From Bacteroidales bacterium UBA1208 (GTDB lineage Bacteria > Bacteroidota > Bacteroidia > Bacteroidales > P3), in contig DBXQ01000128.1 in the NCBI GenBank assembly GCA_002309955.1, forward strand, positions 1 to 5,453: a stretch of 5,453 nucleotides of DNA. Direction: 5' to 3'. Numbering within the stretch: position 1 is the first letter of the stretch; every line of letters starts with the position of its first letter. Positions 5,421 to 5,453 of this stretch are shown here, one piece after another. Below the pieces are notes generated by a model. That model searched no databases. It saw only the letters and a list, made by a program, of their open reading frames with translations, and had not been told where the DNA came from. Made by a program: the position numbers and the translations under genes.

Positions 5421-5453
5421 TACAAGACGAACAGATAGCCCGTAACAACGGCT

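Noticed and set aside
5194..5448. Minus-strand 84-residue open frame
   Set aside because: It needs a TTG start at 5446-5448, has no recognisable domain, runs into diverged repeat unit 5, and conflicts with the plus-strand promoter-like sequence.

Overview
The window most likely comes from a member of the Bacteroidota, probably Bacteroidales (Prevotella-like or a related gut/rumen lineage). The evidence is indirect. The first gene joins a eukaryote-like GT3 glycogen synthase to a DUF3417/GT35 phosphorylase, which fits the UDP-glucose-based glycogen metabolism known in this group. The Maf protein has the Bacteroidota-looking tail 'GAYGVQEWIGYIGIE'. There are no Shine-Dalgarno-like sequences before the start, a TAnnTTTG-type -7 box sits near the right edge, and a short relic ends in the typical 'GFSVRCVRN' tail of Fib_succ_major-type surface proteins. 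No marker in the window fixes the genus.

Layout. Positions 1-4134 (+) hold one very long gene, cut at its 5' end by the window edge, encoding a glycogen synthase-phosphorylase fusion. After a 51-nt spacer, 4186-4785 (+) encodes a Maf-family nucleotide pyrophosphatase. The remaining 668 nt (4786-5453) carry no credible intact gene and are rich in repeats. They contain a GTAG-headed REP-like palindrome (4797-4819), a minus-strand relic of a Fib_succ_major protein C-terminus (about 4832-4882) overlapped by a hairpin, and four 75/76-nt tandem repeats in A-B-B-A order plus a diverged fifth copy (4896-about 5284). A short spacer follows, then a candidate promoter with an overlapping dyad (5395-5420) that would serve a gene beyond the right edge.

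Functional picture. The fusion protein carries both chain elongation (GT3 synthase) and phosphorolytic breakdown (GT35 phosphorylase) of alpha-1,4-glucan, each with its key catalytic residues present. Maf is a housekeeping house-cleaning enzyme with no evident link to glycogen beyond being next door on the same strand. The most unusual part is the repeat region. Each unit holds a CCCCAGAC/GTCTGGGG stem closing on a GTGA (GNRA-type) loop on the plus strand. Several differences between units stay pairable only as plus-strand RNA through G-U wobbles, although two units break one of the stems. The array does not look like a CRISPR, an integron cassette or a repeat protein.
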